Positions 48,102-57,900 of a stretch of DNA of 64,000 bases are shown here, in pieces (positions within the stretch are counted from its first letter, which is position 1; every line of letters begins with the position of its first letter). The notes below the pieces were generated by a model that made no database searches, was not told where the DNA came from, and saw nothing but the letters and a program-made list of their open reading frames with translations. The stretch is from Dechloromonas sp. Dech2017 (GTDB lineage: Bacteria > Pseudomonadota > Gammaproteobacteria > Burkholderiales > Rhodocyclaceae), in assembly GCA_009469585.1 (NCBI GenBank), contig SSXW01000022.1, positions 1 through 64,000 on the forward strand. The letters run 5' to 3'. A program made the position numbers and the translations under genes.

Positions 48102-49811
48102 ATGCCCCCCCCGCAAAAAGTCCGCCTTGGCGACCTGCTGATCCAGCAAGGTCTGCTCACCGAGGAGCAGCTGAGCATCGCCCTCGGCGAACAAAAACGC
48201 ACCGGCCGCAAGCTCGGCCGCGTTTTCGTCGACAGCGGCTACGTCACCGAGGAGGGCATTTCGCAGGCCCTGGCCCGGCAGTTGCGGATTCCCTTCGTCG
48301 ACCTCAAGAATTTCACGCCGAAACCTGATCTGATCAAGCTGCTGCCCGAGGCACCGGCCCGTCGCTTTCGCGCCCTGGTCCTCGGCCAATTGGCCGACGG
48401 CCGCCTGCAGGTCGGGCTGGCCGATCCCACTGACCTCCAGGCCTACGACGAGATCACCCGCCTGGTGCGGCGTGAGATCGACCTCGCCGTGGTCACCGAA
48501 AGCCAACTGCTGGCCACGGTGGACCGCGTCTACCACCGCGGCGAGCAGATCACCGGCCTGGCCAAGGAACTGACCGCCGAGCTCGGCGACGCGCCCGTCG
48601 AATTCGGTGAACTGCTCGGCCTCAACCCGGGTGCCGAGGACGCGCCGGTCGTCAAGCTGCTGCAGACGGTGTTCGAAGAAGCCGTCCGCCTGCGCGCTTC
48701 CGACATCCACTTCGAACCGCAGGAAAAGGCCCTGCGCATCCGTTTCCGCATCGATGGCGTGCTGCACATCCAGACCGAGGCCGACGCCAAGATCGCCACC
48801 GCCGTCGCCCTGCGCCTGAAGCTGATGTCCGGCCTGGACATTTCCGAAAAGCGTCTGCCCCAGGATGGCCGCTTCAACATCAAGGTGCGCGCCAACCCCG
48901 TCGACGTGCGTATCTCGACCTTGCCCACCCAGTACGGCGAATCGGTCGTCATGCGCCTGCTCAGCCAGGACACCGGCCTCATGGACCTGGCGTCGATCGG
49001 CATGCCGGAGCGCGTCCTCGATCGCTTCCGCCATTCGCTGAAGCGCCCGAGCGGCATGGTGCTGGTCACCGGCCCGACCGGCTCCGGCAAGACGACGACG
49101 TTGTACGCCGCGCTCAACCAGCTGAACAGCCCGGAGAAGAAGCTGATCACCGTCGAGGACCCGGTCGAATACCGGCTGCCCGGCCTCAACCAGGTGCAGG
49201 TGCACGAGAAGATCGACCTCTCCTTCTCGCGCGTGCTGCGCACCGTGCTGCGCCAGGACCCGGACATCGTGCTGATCGGCGAAATGCGCGACCAGGAAAC
49301 CGCCGAGATCGGCATGCGCGCAGCCATGACCGGCCACCTCGTGTTGTCCACGCTGCATACCAACGATGCCGTGTCCACGCCCATCCGCCTGCTCGACATG
49401 GGCGTGCCGCGCTACATGGTCGCGCTGTCGGTGCACATGATCGTTGCCCAGCGCCTGGTCCGCGTGCTGTGCGGCAACTGCCGCGAGCCGTACACGCCGA
49501 CCGCCAACGAGCATGAATGGCTGCGCTACGAACTGGGCGACCAGGTGGACAGGCACCGCTTCCACCAGGGCCGGGGCTGCACGCATTGCGGCAACACCGG
49601 CTACCAGGGGCGGACCGGCGTCTACGAGTTCCTTGAAATGAGCGACACCGTGGTCGAGGCCATCAACCACGACGATCCGGGCGAATTCATGCGCGCCGCC
49701 CGCCAGCAGATGGCCGGCGAAACCCTGCGCCGCGATGCCGTGCGCCTCGTCCTCGCCGGCAAGACCAGCGTCGCCGAGGCGATGCGCATCAGCAACCAGT
49801 TCGAGGAATAA
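48102..49811 (+). CDS. mshE: MSHA pilus assembly ATPase MshE (GspE/PilB family)
   Basis: 569 residues. The N-terminal GspE-N/MshEN domain (about 1-150: RLGDLLIQQGLLTEEQLSIAL, RIPFVDLKNF) is the kind that binds c-di-GMP in MshE, which is a family-based inference. The ATPase core has Walker A GPTGSGKTTTLY near 324, Walker B DIVLIGEMRD near 390, and the four-cysteine zinc site CGNC...CTHC at 456-495. It powers pilus extension. The ATG at 48102 follows a TTGGAGGTCGG ribosome site. It heads the msh locus. Confidence 0.92.
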   Translation: MPPPQKVRLGDLLIQQGLLTEEQLSIALGEQKRTGRKLGRVFVDSGYVTEEGISQALARQLRIPFVDLKNFTPKPDLIKLLPEAPARRFRALVLGQLADGRLQVGLADPTDLQAYDEITRLVRREIDLAVVTESQLLATVDRVYHRGEQITGLAKELTAELGDAPVEFGELLGLNPGAEDAPVVKLLQTVFEEAVRLRASDIHFEPQEKALRIRFRIDGVLHIQTEADAKIATAVALRLKLMSGLDISEKRLPQDGRFNIKVRANPVDVRISTLPTQYGESVVMRLLSQDTGLMDLASIGMPERVLDRFRHSLKRPSGMVLVTGPTGSGKTTTLYAALNQLNSPEKKLITVEDPVEYRLPGLNQVQVHEKIDLSFSRVLRTVLRQDPDIVLIGEMRDQETAEIGMRAAMTGHLVLSTLHTNDAVSTPIRLLDMGVPRYMVALSVHMIVAQRLVRVLCGNCREPYTPTANEHEWLRYELGDQVDRHRFHQGRGCTHCGNTGYQGRTGVYEFLEMSDTVVEAINHDDPGEFMRAARQQMAGETLRRDAVRLVLAGKTSVAEAMRISNQFEE

Positions 49812-49816
49812 GGCGG

Positions 49817-51040
49817 GTGGCCCACTTTGCCTACAAGGGGCGCGACAGCGCCGGCAAACTGGTCGAAGGCCTGCTCGAAGGCGTCTCGTCGGGCGGGGTG
49901 GCCGACGTGCTGCTCGGCCGCGGCATCACGCCGGTCAGCATCAACGAAACCCGCGCTCCGGCCAAGGCGGCCGGTGGCGGCCTCGCCCTGTTCAAGCCCA
50001 AGGTCGAGCACGTCGACATCCTGCTCTTCTCGCGCCAGATCCACACCCTGCTCAAGGCCGGCGTGCCGATCATCCGCGCCCTCAACGGCCTGCAGGATTC
50101 GGCCACCAACCCGGCCATGAAGGAGGTCATCCGCGACGTCCGCGAAAGCCTCGAAGGCGGCCGCGAACTGTCGGCCTCGCTGGCCCGCCACCCCAAGGTG
50201 TTCACGCCCTTCTACCTGTCCATGGTGCGGGTCGGCGAAGCGACCGGCCTGCTCGACGAAATCTTCCTGCGCCTGTTCGAGCACATGGAGTTCGAACGCT
50301 ACATGCGCGAACAGGTGACGTCGGCGCTGCGTTACCCGATGTTCGTGGTCATCGCCATGGCGGCTGCCATCGTCGTCGTCAATCTCTTCGTCATCCCGGC
50401 CTTTGCCAAGGTCTTCCAGGGCTTCGGCGCCGAGTTGCCGCTGATGACGCGCATCCTGCTCGGCTTTTCCAATTTCATGATCACCTGGTGGCCGGCGCTG
50501 CTGATCGGCCTGGTCGCCGGCATTTTCGCCTTCCGTTCGTGGGTCGCCACCCGGGGTGGGCGCATGCAATGGGAGGCGCTTGTCCTGCGCCTGCCGATTG
50601 CCGGCAAGATCGTGCGCAAGGCGGCGATGGCCCGCTTCGCCCGCAGTTTCGCCCTCGGCATGCGCAGCGGCGTGCCCATCATGCAGGCCTTGACCAATTC
50701 GTCGCAAACCGTGGACAACAGCTACATCGGCGCCAAGATCGAAGGCATGCGCGATACCGTCGAGCGCGGCGAAAGCGTGCTGCGCTCGGCCATCGCCTCC
50801 GGCTTCTTTTCGCCGGTCGTGCTGCAGATGCTGGCCGTCGGCGAAGAGTCCGGGGCGCTCGACGACATGATGGAAGAGGTCGGCGAGATGTACCAGCGCG
50901 AGGTCGAATACGAACTGAAGACGCTCGGCCAGCAGATCGAGCCCATCCTCATCGTCTGCCTCGGGGCGCTGGTCCTGGTGCTGGCGCTGGGCATCTTCCT
51001 GCCGATGTGGGACCTCGGCAAGGTGGCCATCAAGAAATGA
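49817..51040 (+). CDS. mshG: MSHA platform protein MshG (GspF/PilC family)
   Basis: 407 residues. Two copies of the GspF cytoplasmic helical domain (VDILLFSRQIHTLLKAGVPI; MARFARSFALGMRSGVPI) alternate with three transmembrane segments (FVVIAMAAAIVVVNLFVIPA; WWPALLIGLVAGIFAF; ILIVCLGALVLVLALGIFLP). It is the inner-membrane platform for pilus assembly. It starts at a GTG five bases after mshE. Confidence 0.93.
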   Translation: MAHFAYKGRDSAGKLVEGLLEGVSSGGVADVLLGRGITPVSINETRAPAKAAGGGLALFKPKVEHVDILLFSRQIHTLLKAGVPIIRALNGLQDSATNPAMKEVIRDVRESLEGGRELSASLARHPKVFTPFYLSMVRVGEATGLLDEIFLRLFEHMEFERYMREQVTSALRYPMFVVIAMAAAIVVVNLFVIPAFAKVFQGFGAELPLMTRILLGFSNFMITWWPALLIGLVAGIFAFRSWVATRGGRMQWEALVLRLPIAGKIVRKAAMARFARSFALGMRSGVPIMQALTNSSQTVDNSYIGAKIEGMRDTVERGESVLRSAIASGFFSPVVLQMLAVGEESGALDDMMEEVGEMYQREVEYELKTLGQQIEPILIVCLGALVLVLALGIFLPMWDLGKVAIKK

Positions 51041-51043
51041 GCC

Positions 51044-51472
51044 ATGCGCCGCTACTACGAATTCGCCGTCGCCGTCATCCTGATTGGCATCCTCGCCCTG
51101 ATGTTGATGCGCTCGCTGGGCGAGGCCCGGCTGGCCATGGAGGAAGCGACGGTACAAAGTGTGGCGGCGGCGATGCGCATCGAACTGCTCGAAGCGGTCG
51201 TGCACCGCGAAACGACCGGCGCTCCCCTGCCGGCCAGCGCCAATCCCGTCGACTGGGTGTCGGCCAGGCCGGCGGCCTATCTCGGCGAGCGCGATGCGGC
51301 GCCGGAGCAAACCTCGGTGTGGTATTTCGACCGTTCGGCCGGCGAGCTGGTCTATCGTTTCGACGACGGGCACCGGGCGCGTTTTCGCCTGACCCGCGAG
51401 GGCGGGGCGGGGCAGGGCAGAGCGGTGATCGCCGGGATCGGCCTGGCGAGGCTGGAGGATAAAACCGATTAA
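51044..51472 (+). CDS. mshF: MshF-like minor pilus protein
   Basis: 142 residues. One N-terminal hydrophobic helix (FAVAVILIGILALMLMRSL), without a classical prepilin G|FTLIE site, is followed by a soluble domain (VWYFDRSAGELVYRFDDGHRARF). Position directly after mshG, size and layout match MshF in other MSHA loci. Sequence is poorly conserved in this family, so the name rests mainly on context. Confidence 0.7.
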   Translation: MRRYYEFAVAVILIGILALMLMRSLGEARLAMEEATVQSVAAAMRIELLEAVVHRETTGAPLPASANPVDWVSARPAAYLGERDAAPEQTSVWYFDRSAGELVYRFDDGHRARFRLTREGGAGQGRAVIAGIGLARLEDKTD

Positions 51473-51493
51473 GGCTTGAGAAAGAAGGTTGAT

Positions 51494-52099
51494 ATGGCTA
51501 AAGTAATAAAATTCCTATCCGTTAATAACGACATGAACCCGCTAACCATTCCTGCAAGCCAGCGCCAGCGCGGCTTTACGCTGATCGAGCTGGTTGTCGT
51601 CATCATCATTCTCGGCATCCTGGCCTCCGTGGCTTTGCCACGTTTTGTAAATTTGCAGCGCGATGCCCGCATCGCCAAGTTGCAGGCGGCCCGCGGCAGC
51701 GTCGCGGCCGGCGCCGCCTTGGTCCATGCCACCGCCCTGTCGCGCTCCGGGGTGGCCGATGTCGCGGCCTGTACCGGCGGCGGCACGGCCGACAACGTGA
51801 CCGGCGCGGCCGGCACGGTGTGTACCGAAAACGGCCTGATCAACATGGCTTTCGGCTACCCGGCGGCCAGCGCGCTGGGGACGGCCGGCATCCTGTCGAT
51901 GGCCGGCCTGACCAGCGCCTTCAACCCGAGTTCCGCCGACCTGGCGGCCGAGGGCTACGGCTACAGCGTGGCCGGCGGCGTCGCCACCTTCACCGTGGTC
52001 GGTGCCACGACGCCGGCCAGCTGTTTCTTCACCTATACCCAATCCACGGCGGCCAATACGGCGGCTACCACCAGCGGCCTGACCACGACCGGATGCTGA
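51494..52099 (+). CDS. mshB: MSHA-type prepilin, first copy (MshB/MshA-like)
   Basis: 201 residues. The prepilin peptidase site is RQRG|FTLIELVVVIIILGILA, so the mature pilin begins at about residue 28. The leader is unusually long (27 residues) and its DNA is AT-rich. The pilin has four cysteines, including a C-terminal TTGC, enough for disulfide loops in the globular domain. The ATG at 51494 follows an AAGGTTGAT site; a second ATG at 51533 has no ribosome site but would give a short, standard leader. Position before mshA suggests MshB, but it could equally be a second major pilin. Confidence 0.82.
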   Translation: MAKVIKFLSVNNDMNPLTIPASQRQRGFTLIELVVVIIILGILASVALPRFVNLQRDARIAKLQAARGSVAAGAALVHATALSRSGVADVAACTGGGTADNVTGAAGTVCTENGLINMAFGYPAASALGTAGILSMAGLTSAFNPSSADLAAEGYGYSVAGGVATFTVVGATTPASCFFTYTQSTAANTAATTSGLTTTGC

Positions 52100-52122
52100 T
52101 TTTTTAAATTGAGGAGTTGACA

Positions 52123-52563
52123 ATGAAAGCTGTGCAAAAAGGTTTTACCCTGATCGAACTGGTCGTCGTCATCGTCATTCTCGGCATCCTGGCGGCCACC
52201 GCCCTGCCGAAGTTCGTCGATCTGTCGAGCGATGCCCGCACCTCGGTGATCAAGGGCGTTTCCGGCTCGATGTCGGCGGCCAATGCCATGCTCTACGCCA
52301 AGGCGCAGGCTGCTGGTCAGGGCGGGGCGACCGGTACGGTGACGGTCAACGGTACCTCGGTCGCGCTGGTCTATGGCTTTGCCGGCACCGCCGCTGGCCT
52401 GGCTTCGGTGATGGACCTGACGCCGCCGGCTGATTTCGACACGGCCACCGCCCAGGAAATCCGCATGGCCAACGCCAAGACCCCGGGCAGCTGCAAGGTG
52501 GTGTACGGGCCGGCCACGGCGACCGCTGCCCCGACCTACACGCTGACCACCTCGGCCTGCTGA
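52123..52563 (+). CDS. mshA: MSHA major pilin MshA
   Basis: 146 residues. A very short leader (MKAVQKG) is cleaved before FTLIELVVVIVILGILA. The mature pilin has the LPKFVDLSSDARTS segment and a C-terminal disulfide pair (GSCKVVYG ... TSAC). The ribosome site GAGGAGTTGACA precedes the ATG at 52123. Its leader and size are those of a major subunit, and it is a close paralogue of the preceding gene in the helix region. Confidence 0.9.
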   Translation: MKAVQKGFTLIELVVVIVILGILAATALPKFVDLSSDARTSVIKGVSGSMSAANAMLYAKAQAAGQGGATGTVTVNGTSVALVYGFAGTAAGLASVMDLTPPADFDTATAQEIRMANAKTPGSCKVVYGPATATAAPTYTLTTSAC

Positions 52564-52585
52564 TCGCGGCCCGCCGGGCAGCTTC

Positions 52586-53095
52586 ATGCGTGTGCCTGAT
52601 CGAAGGCCTGGCGCCATCGCCGGGCCTTCTGTCTTTGGTGGGCAGGGCGGCTTCACGCTGGTCGAGTTGATCGTCGTCATCGTGCTGGCCGGCGTCATGG
52701 CGGCGGTTTTTGCGCCGCGCTGGCGGGGCGGCACCGGTTTCGAGGAGCGCGGCCTGCGCGACGAGATCGTGGCCGGGCTGCGCTACGCGCAGAAGTCGGC
52801 GATCGCCGCCCGGCGCACCGTGTGCGTGCAGTTTTCGTCGGCCCCTGATCGCGTCGATTTCACCATTTCCGGCGCCTACGGGGCGGCCAATTGCGCCGGC
52901 GGCAGTGCCCTGGCCGGGCCGGACGGAACCAGTCTGAGCGTCGTCGCCAGCGGTAACACGGGGTTCTCGGCGTCGCCGGCCAGCCTGGTCTTCGATGCCG
53001 CCGGGCGGCCCAATGCGGCGGCCAGCATCGCCGTGAACGGCCTGCCGGCGGCCTTGAACATCGTCGTCGAAAGCGAGACCGGCTATGCGCACTGA
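52586..53095 (+). CDS. mshC: Minor prepilin MshC (GspH/FimT-like)
   Basis: 169 residues. Cleavage at GGQGG|FTLVELIVVIVLAGVMA. The mature part has GLRYAQKSAIAARRTVCVQF and a GspH/FimT-like beta domain with two cysteines. The leader is about 22 residues. It overlaps mshD by 11 bases. Minor pilins of this type initiate pilus assembly. Confidence 0.85.
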   Translation: MRVPDRRPGAIAGPSVFGGQGGFTLVELIVVIVLAGVMAAVFAPRWRGGTGFEERGLRDEIVAGLRYAQKSAIAARRTVCVQFSSAPDRVDFTISGAYGAANCAGGSALAGPDGTSLSVVASGNTGFSASPASLVFDAAGRPNAAASIAVNGLPAALNIVVESETGYAH

Positions 53096-53639
53096 GCGTC
53101 GGCAGTCCGGCGTTTCGCTGATCGAGCTGATCGTCTTCATCATCGTGGTCAGCGTCGGCGTCGCCGGGCTGGTTTCGGTGATGAACCCGCTGGTCCGCTT
53201 CAGCGCCGACCCGATGCAGACCAAGCAGATGGCGGCGATCGCCGAGTCGGTGCTCAACGAGGTGCTGCACCAGCCCTTCACCTGGTGCGATCCGGACGAC
53301 GCGGCGGCGACCACGGCGCTGGCCTACGGCGATTGTGCCAACCCGCAGAACACGACGAGCGCCGTGCCCGGCACGGAAAGCCGCTACGGCGCGGCACCGG
53401 GGGCGGCTTACGACAACGTTGCCGATTACGGCGGCTTTACCAAGGCCAATATCGACGACGCGGCCGGCGGCAACGCCATGGCCGGGTACACGGCCAGCGT
53501 TGCCGTCGCCCACAGCGGGGCGGCTTTCGGGCTGGCCGACAACACCGCGGCGCTGGCCGTGACGGTGACGGTGAGTCGTGCCGGCGCCGACGATTTTTCC
53601 CTGACCGGCTATCGTTTCCGCTATGCGCCGCGCCTTTGA
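53085..53639 (+). CDS. mshD: Minor prepilin MshD
   Basis: 184 residues. The leader RTERRQSG is followed by VSLIELIVFIIVVSVGVAGLV, the non-Phe type of prepilin start seen in MshD/PilV proteins. A globular domain with paired cysteines (WCDPDDAAAT, YGDCANPQN) follows. It overlaps mshC at its start and mshO at its end. The stop codon falls within repeat copy i. Confidence 0.85.
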   Translation: MRTERRQSGVSLIELIVFIIVVSVGVAGLVSVMNPLVRFSADPMQTKQMAAIAESVLNEVLHQPFTWCDPDDAAATTALAYGDCANPQNTTSAVPGTESRYGAAPGAAYDNVADYGGFTKANIDDAAGGNAMAGYTASVAVAHSGAAFGLADNTAALAVTVTVSRAGADDFSLTGYRFRYAPRL

Positions 53640-54453
53640 ATTTCGGCCGTTTTTTGCCGTCGACCGCGGGTTCACGCTGGTCGAGATGATCATGGTCATC
53701 GTCATCACCGGCATCCTGGTCGCCATGGCCAGCATGTTCGGGCGCCGTCAGATCGATGCCTACATCGACGTCGGTAACCGCGCCGAGCTGGCCGATGCGG
53801 CCGACACGGCGCTGCGCCGCATCGGCCGCGACCTGCAGTCGGCGCTGCCCAACAGCGTGCGCCATTCGGGCAATTTCCTCGAATTCGTGCCGATCGCCGA
53901 CGCCGGCCGCTACCGCGCCGATACCGGGGGCGGGGCCGGTGACGACCCGCTCGACTTCGCCAGCAGCATCGACAACAGCTTCGACGTGCTGGGGCCGACG
54001 GTGAGCATCGCCGCCGGCCAGCAACTGGTCGTCTTCAACCTCGGCCAGCCCGGCTCGGATGTCTACGAAGGCAGCAGCCGGCGGGCGGCAACGGCCGGCA
54101 ACGGGCTGAGCAAGGTGACTTTCGCCCCGGCCGGCACGCAGTTCCCACTCGCCTCGCCGCAGCGCCGCTTCCAGATCGTCGGCCAGCCGGTGACCTACGA
54201 ATGCGCCGCCAACGCCGCCAACCCGCAGCTGGGCACGGTCATCCGCCGCACCGGCTACGGCTACCTCAATCCGCAGCCGGTGGTTTTCGGCGGGTCGTCG
54301 GCGGTGCTGGTCAACAATGTGGCGGCCTGCTCCTTCAGCTACACGCCGGCCGTGCTGCAGCGCAACGGCCTGGTCGTCATGCGCCTGACGCTGAGCCGCA
54401 ACAACGAATCGGTGCAATTGCTGCACCAGGTCGATGTGCTGAACACGCCATGA
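53623..54453 (+). CDS. mshO: Minor prepilin MshO (PilW-like) with repeat-encoded leader
   Basis: 276 residues. The leader is RRAFEFRPFFAVDRG, cleaved before FTLVEMIMVIVITGILVAM. Residues FEFRPFFAVDRG come from repeat copy i, including the cleavage glycine. The mature domain (RIGRDLQSALPNSVR, FEFVPIADAGRYR-like, NNVAACSFSYTP) fits MshO/PilW. The leader has hydrophobic Phe residues, unusual for a prepilin leader that is normally polar and basic. The start overlaps mshD by 17 bases. Confidence 0.85.
   Translation: MRRAFEFRPFFAVDRGFTLVEMIMVIVITGILVAMASMFGRRQIDAYIDVGNRAELADAADTALRRIGRDLQSALPNSVRHSGNFLEFVPIADAGRYRADTGGGAGDDPLDFASSIDNSFDVLGPTVSIAAGQQLVVFNLGQPGSDVYEGSSRRAATAGNGLSKVTFAPAGTQFPLASPQRRFQIVGQPVTYECAANAANPQLGTVIRRTGYGYLNPQPVVFGGSSAVLVNNVAACSFSYTPAVLQRNGLVVMRLTLSRNNESVQLLHQVDVLNTP
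53638..53668 (-). repeat. 34-bp interspersed repeat, copy i (mshD/mshO junction)
   Basis: On the minus strand: CCGCGGTCGACGGC, A6, CGGCCGAAATTC. It overlaps the mshD stop codon and encodes most of the mshO prepilin leader. Confidence 0.65.
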
Positions 54454-54932
54454 TGTCGATTTTCGCCATTTTTTCCCGTCGACCGCAGCACTCGCCGCGC
54501 CGCCGGCAGCGCGGCGTCTCGCTGGTCGCCGGCATCTTCCTGTTGCTGCTGATGGCCGGCCTGGCCGCTGCCCTGACCACCGTCATGACCACTGCCCACG
54601 TCAACCTGGCCGCCGACATCGGCGGCGCGCGCGCCTACCAGGCGGCACGGGCCGGCGCCGAGTGGGGCATCTTCCAGCTCGACCCGAACGCCACCGGCGC
54701 CGGGCTGCCGGCCTGCGCCGGCGGATCGCCGGCCATCCCCGGCCACACGGTGACGGTCACCTGCACCAGCCAGGACTACACCGAGGCCGGCCGGCAGATT
54801 CGCATCTTCCGCATCGTCTCGCTGGCCAGGGCCAGTGCGGCCAAGGCGCCGGGGATCGAGCGGCAGATCGAGGTGACCGTCGAGAAGTGCCGCGATCCGG
54901 CAAATATTACGGCCCCGCCGTACGATTGTTAG
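54450..54932 (+). CDS. mshP: Minor pilus protein MshP (PilX-like) with repeat-encoded leader
   Basis: 160 residues. The leader MMSIFAIFSRRPQHSPRRRQRG is followed by VSLVAGIFLLLLMAGLAAAL. The mature part (ARAYQAARAGAEWGIFQLD) matches the MshP/PilX pattern, and two to three cysteines lie in the C-terminal half. Residues 3-13 are encoded by repeat copy j. The ATG overlaps the mshO stop (ATGA). The RRRQRG segment next to the cleavage site looks like the original basic leader, so the repeat probably lengthened it. Confidence 0.85.
   Translation: MMSIFAIFSRRPQHSPRRRQRGVSLVAGIFLLLLMAGLAAALTTVMTTAHVNLAADIGGARAYQAARAGAEWGIFQLDPNATGAGLPACAGGSPAIPGHTVTVTCTSQDYTEAGRQIRIFRIVSLARASAAKAPGIERQIEVTVEKCRDPANITAPPYDC
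54452..54488 (-). repeat. 34-bp interspersed repeat, copy j (mshO/mshP junction)
   Basis: On the minus strand: CTGCGGTCGACGGG, A6, TGGCG, AAAATCGACATC. It overlaps the mshO stop and mshP start and encodes the first part of the mshP leader. Confidence 0.65.
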
Positions 54933-54976
54933 CGATGCAGCTTGCCGAGGTGGTGTTGAAAAACAGGGAGTTGGGT

Positions 54977-57900
54977 ATGTTGGCTGGGCGAATTTGGAAT
55001 GTCCTGTTGTGCTTGTGGCTGGCGATGCTGGCCGGCAACGCATGGGCGGCTCGAACGATCACCTCGGCGACCTTGGATGGCGGGGCTTCGGTGACCGTGG
55101 CGCCGGGGGCTTCAATCGCTGCCGTGGTCAACCTGACGACCGACGGCTCGGGTTCGAACGGCCGTTGGCGGTGCACCGCATGGCGCATCGCCACCACCGC
55201 CCCGGGGACGGTGACCGAGGTCGATCATGTCAACCACGAGTCAGCCGGGTCGTACACCGAAAGTTTCGCCATGACGGCACCGACCGTGACCGGAACTTAC
55301 AACGCCTATTTCATGGGGTATCGCGACGATGGCTGCAGTCAAGGCGAAAGCAATATCTATGTTCTGAGCAATGCGGTCGTGGTTGTCAGCAACCCGAATG
55401 TCGTGTCGATCGATCGGAGTAGCGCCAACCCGGCAGCTCCCGGTACTTCTGTTTCCTGGCTGGTGATTTTCGACCGCGCCGTCACCGGTGTCGATGCCGG
55501 CGATTTCGCACTGGTCTTGAGCGGAGGCGCCAGCGGCGCCAGTATCTCGTCGGTCAGCGGTTCCGGGACAAACTGGACAGTGACGGCAAACACCGGCAGC
55601 GGGGCGAGTGGCAGCGTCCAGCTCAACCTGCTCGATAACGATACGATTCAAGCCAGTGACGGTTCCCGGCTGGGGGGAGCCGGCACTGGCAATGGAAATT
55701 TCTCCGGGCAGGCCTACACAATCGTGTCGGCAGCCTGCGCGCCGCCAGCGAATGCTCCCGTCGGCATGGTCCTGAGTTGCCAGTGCGATACCTTCGCGCG
55801 CAGCAGCCTGAACCCTTCGCCGATGTTCACCAGCAGTAACTGGACCGTTTCCACCAGCGATGCGACCGGTATCGTTCCCTACATCAATACCGGCACTGGC
55901 TTTCTGCGCCTGACGGAACGTACCGGCAACAACGCCAAGGCGGCCACGGCACCCGGCTTTTTCCCCGCTGCCGGCAATTACATCTCGGTCGAGTTCAAGC
56001 ACTATGCCTACAACGGCAGCGGTGCCGACGGTATCGCCGTGACCCTCTCGGACTACACGGTGCCGGCAGTCCCGGGTGCCTTCGGCGGTTCGCTGGGTTA
56101 TGCCCAGAAATCGGGCATCAGCGGCTTCGCCGGCGGCTGGATAGGCGTCGCCGTCGATGAATACGGCAATTTTTCCAATAATGGCGAAGGCCGGATCGGC
56201 GGATTCGCTTCGCGCATTCTGGACAGTGTCGCGGTACGTGGCTCGGGTTCGGGAACGACCGGCTATCCCTATCTCGGCGGTACCACCGGCAGCCTGTCGC
56301 CCGGAGTCGATAATGCCGGGTCGGCATCGCCAGCCTATGGCCATTACTATCAGATCATCGTCGATTCGCGCAATGCCGCCTCCGGGCAAACATTTGTCGC
56401 GGTCAATCGCGATACCACCGGTACGCGCAGCAGTTACGCCCCGGTCGTTCCGGCCTTCGACGCGTACGCGGCCGCTGCGGCAGCCGGCTATACCCAGGCA
56501 CCGGTGCCGACCAACTGGCAACTTTCGTTTACCGGTTCGACAGGCGGCGCCAACAACATCCACGAACTCGGCGAAGTCCGTATCTGCGCCCAATACTATG
56601 TGCCGCCGGACGGCGGCACCGCCGGTGGTTTCAGCGCCATCGACGAAGCTTATGCGAGTACGGTGCAGAATTTCCTGAGCGGCCACATCTTTACCAAGCT
56701 GGCTGGCACGCCGTTCAAGCTCAAGGTCGCGGCGCTGAGCAATAGCCAGATCCAGACGACGTACGCGGCGAGCGGCAGCAAAAATGTATCGGTCAAACTG
56801 GTCGACAACAGCGATGGCGCCTGCGGCACCGATGCCAGTCGGGCGACAGCGTGCGCCAGCAGTGCCTGCAACGGTAAAGCCGCGGTAAGCGGCGGTAGCC
56901 AGACGCTGGTCTTTACCTCGGCCGACAAGGGGGTGAAGACAAGCGGGGATTTCACGATCAATGCAGCCTATGCCAATCTGGTTGCGGTGCTCAGTGAAGG
57001 GGCGGTTACCGCTTGCTCGATCGATAGCTTTGCCGTGCGGCCGACGAGGTTCAGTTCGGCCAGTTCGTCGGCGAGTAACGCGACCTTGAGCGGAACGCCC
57101 AAGTTCAAGGCGGGTAGCGACGCATTCACGCTGACGGTCACCGCGGATGCTGGCGGCTATTCCGGCACGCCCAAGATCAATCCGCTGGCGATGGCCGCCA
57201 ATGGTGCCGCCTGGACGGTGGGTGCCCTGGTTCCATCGACCTTCCCGGCGGCGGTGCCCGGCGCATCGACTTCGGTGACCAGTGGCAGCTTCACCTATTC
57301 GGAAGTCGGAAATTTCCGTTTTCTCGGCTATGCGCCGGCCAGCGACACGACCTCGCCGCGGGGTATCTATGACGACAGCTGGGTAGCGGTGGACAGCGCC
57401 GCGACCAAGAATGATTGTGTTGCCGGGAGTTATGCCAACACCAAGGATGCTGCCGGTAAGTACGGCTGCCTGTTCGGTCTGCACGACAGCGGGGCGGCGA
57501 CGCCGAATTCTCCGCTCTTCGGACGCTTCGTTCCCGACCGCTTCGTCTACCTTGGCGGCAGGGTCCGTGAATTTTGCGCAACCGGCGATCCCTTTACCTA
57601 CATGGGGCAGCCTGCTTTGGGCATCGCCTACCGCCTGCAGGCGGTAAATGGGGCTGGTGTCGTGACCGTCAATTATTCGCAAGCCATCGGCTATCCGGTA
57701 ACCAACCCGGTACTGGTTGCCGAAGACCAGGCGGTGGCTCACCAGGGGTGCGACCTGGCCAGCCGGCTCGGGGGATTGCCTGCTGCGCAGTGGACTTCCG
57801 GCCTGTACTCGCTCAACGACGCCAACGCCGATAACTTGCCGGACAGCCAGACGGCGGTATTTTCCCGGCCGGTAACGCCGGTTGCGCTGACCGCCGCGAC

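Noticed and set aside
48102-51040. Type II secretion gspE-gspF instead of msh genes
   Set aside because: The downstream mshA-like pilins, MshO/P/Q, MshI-M order and the MshEN-type N-terminus fit an MSHA pilus; no gspG/gspD pattern of a type II system is present.
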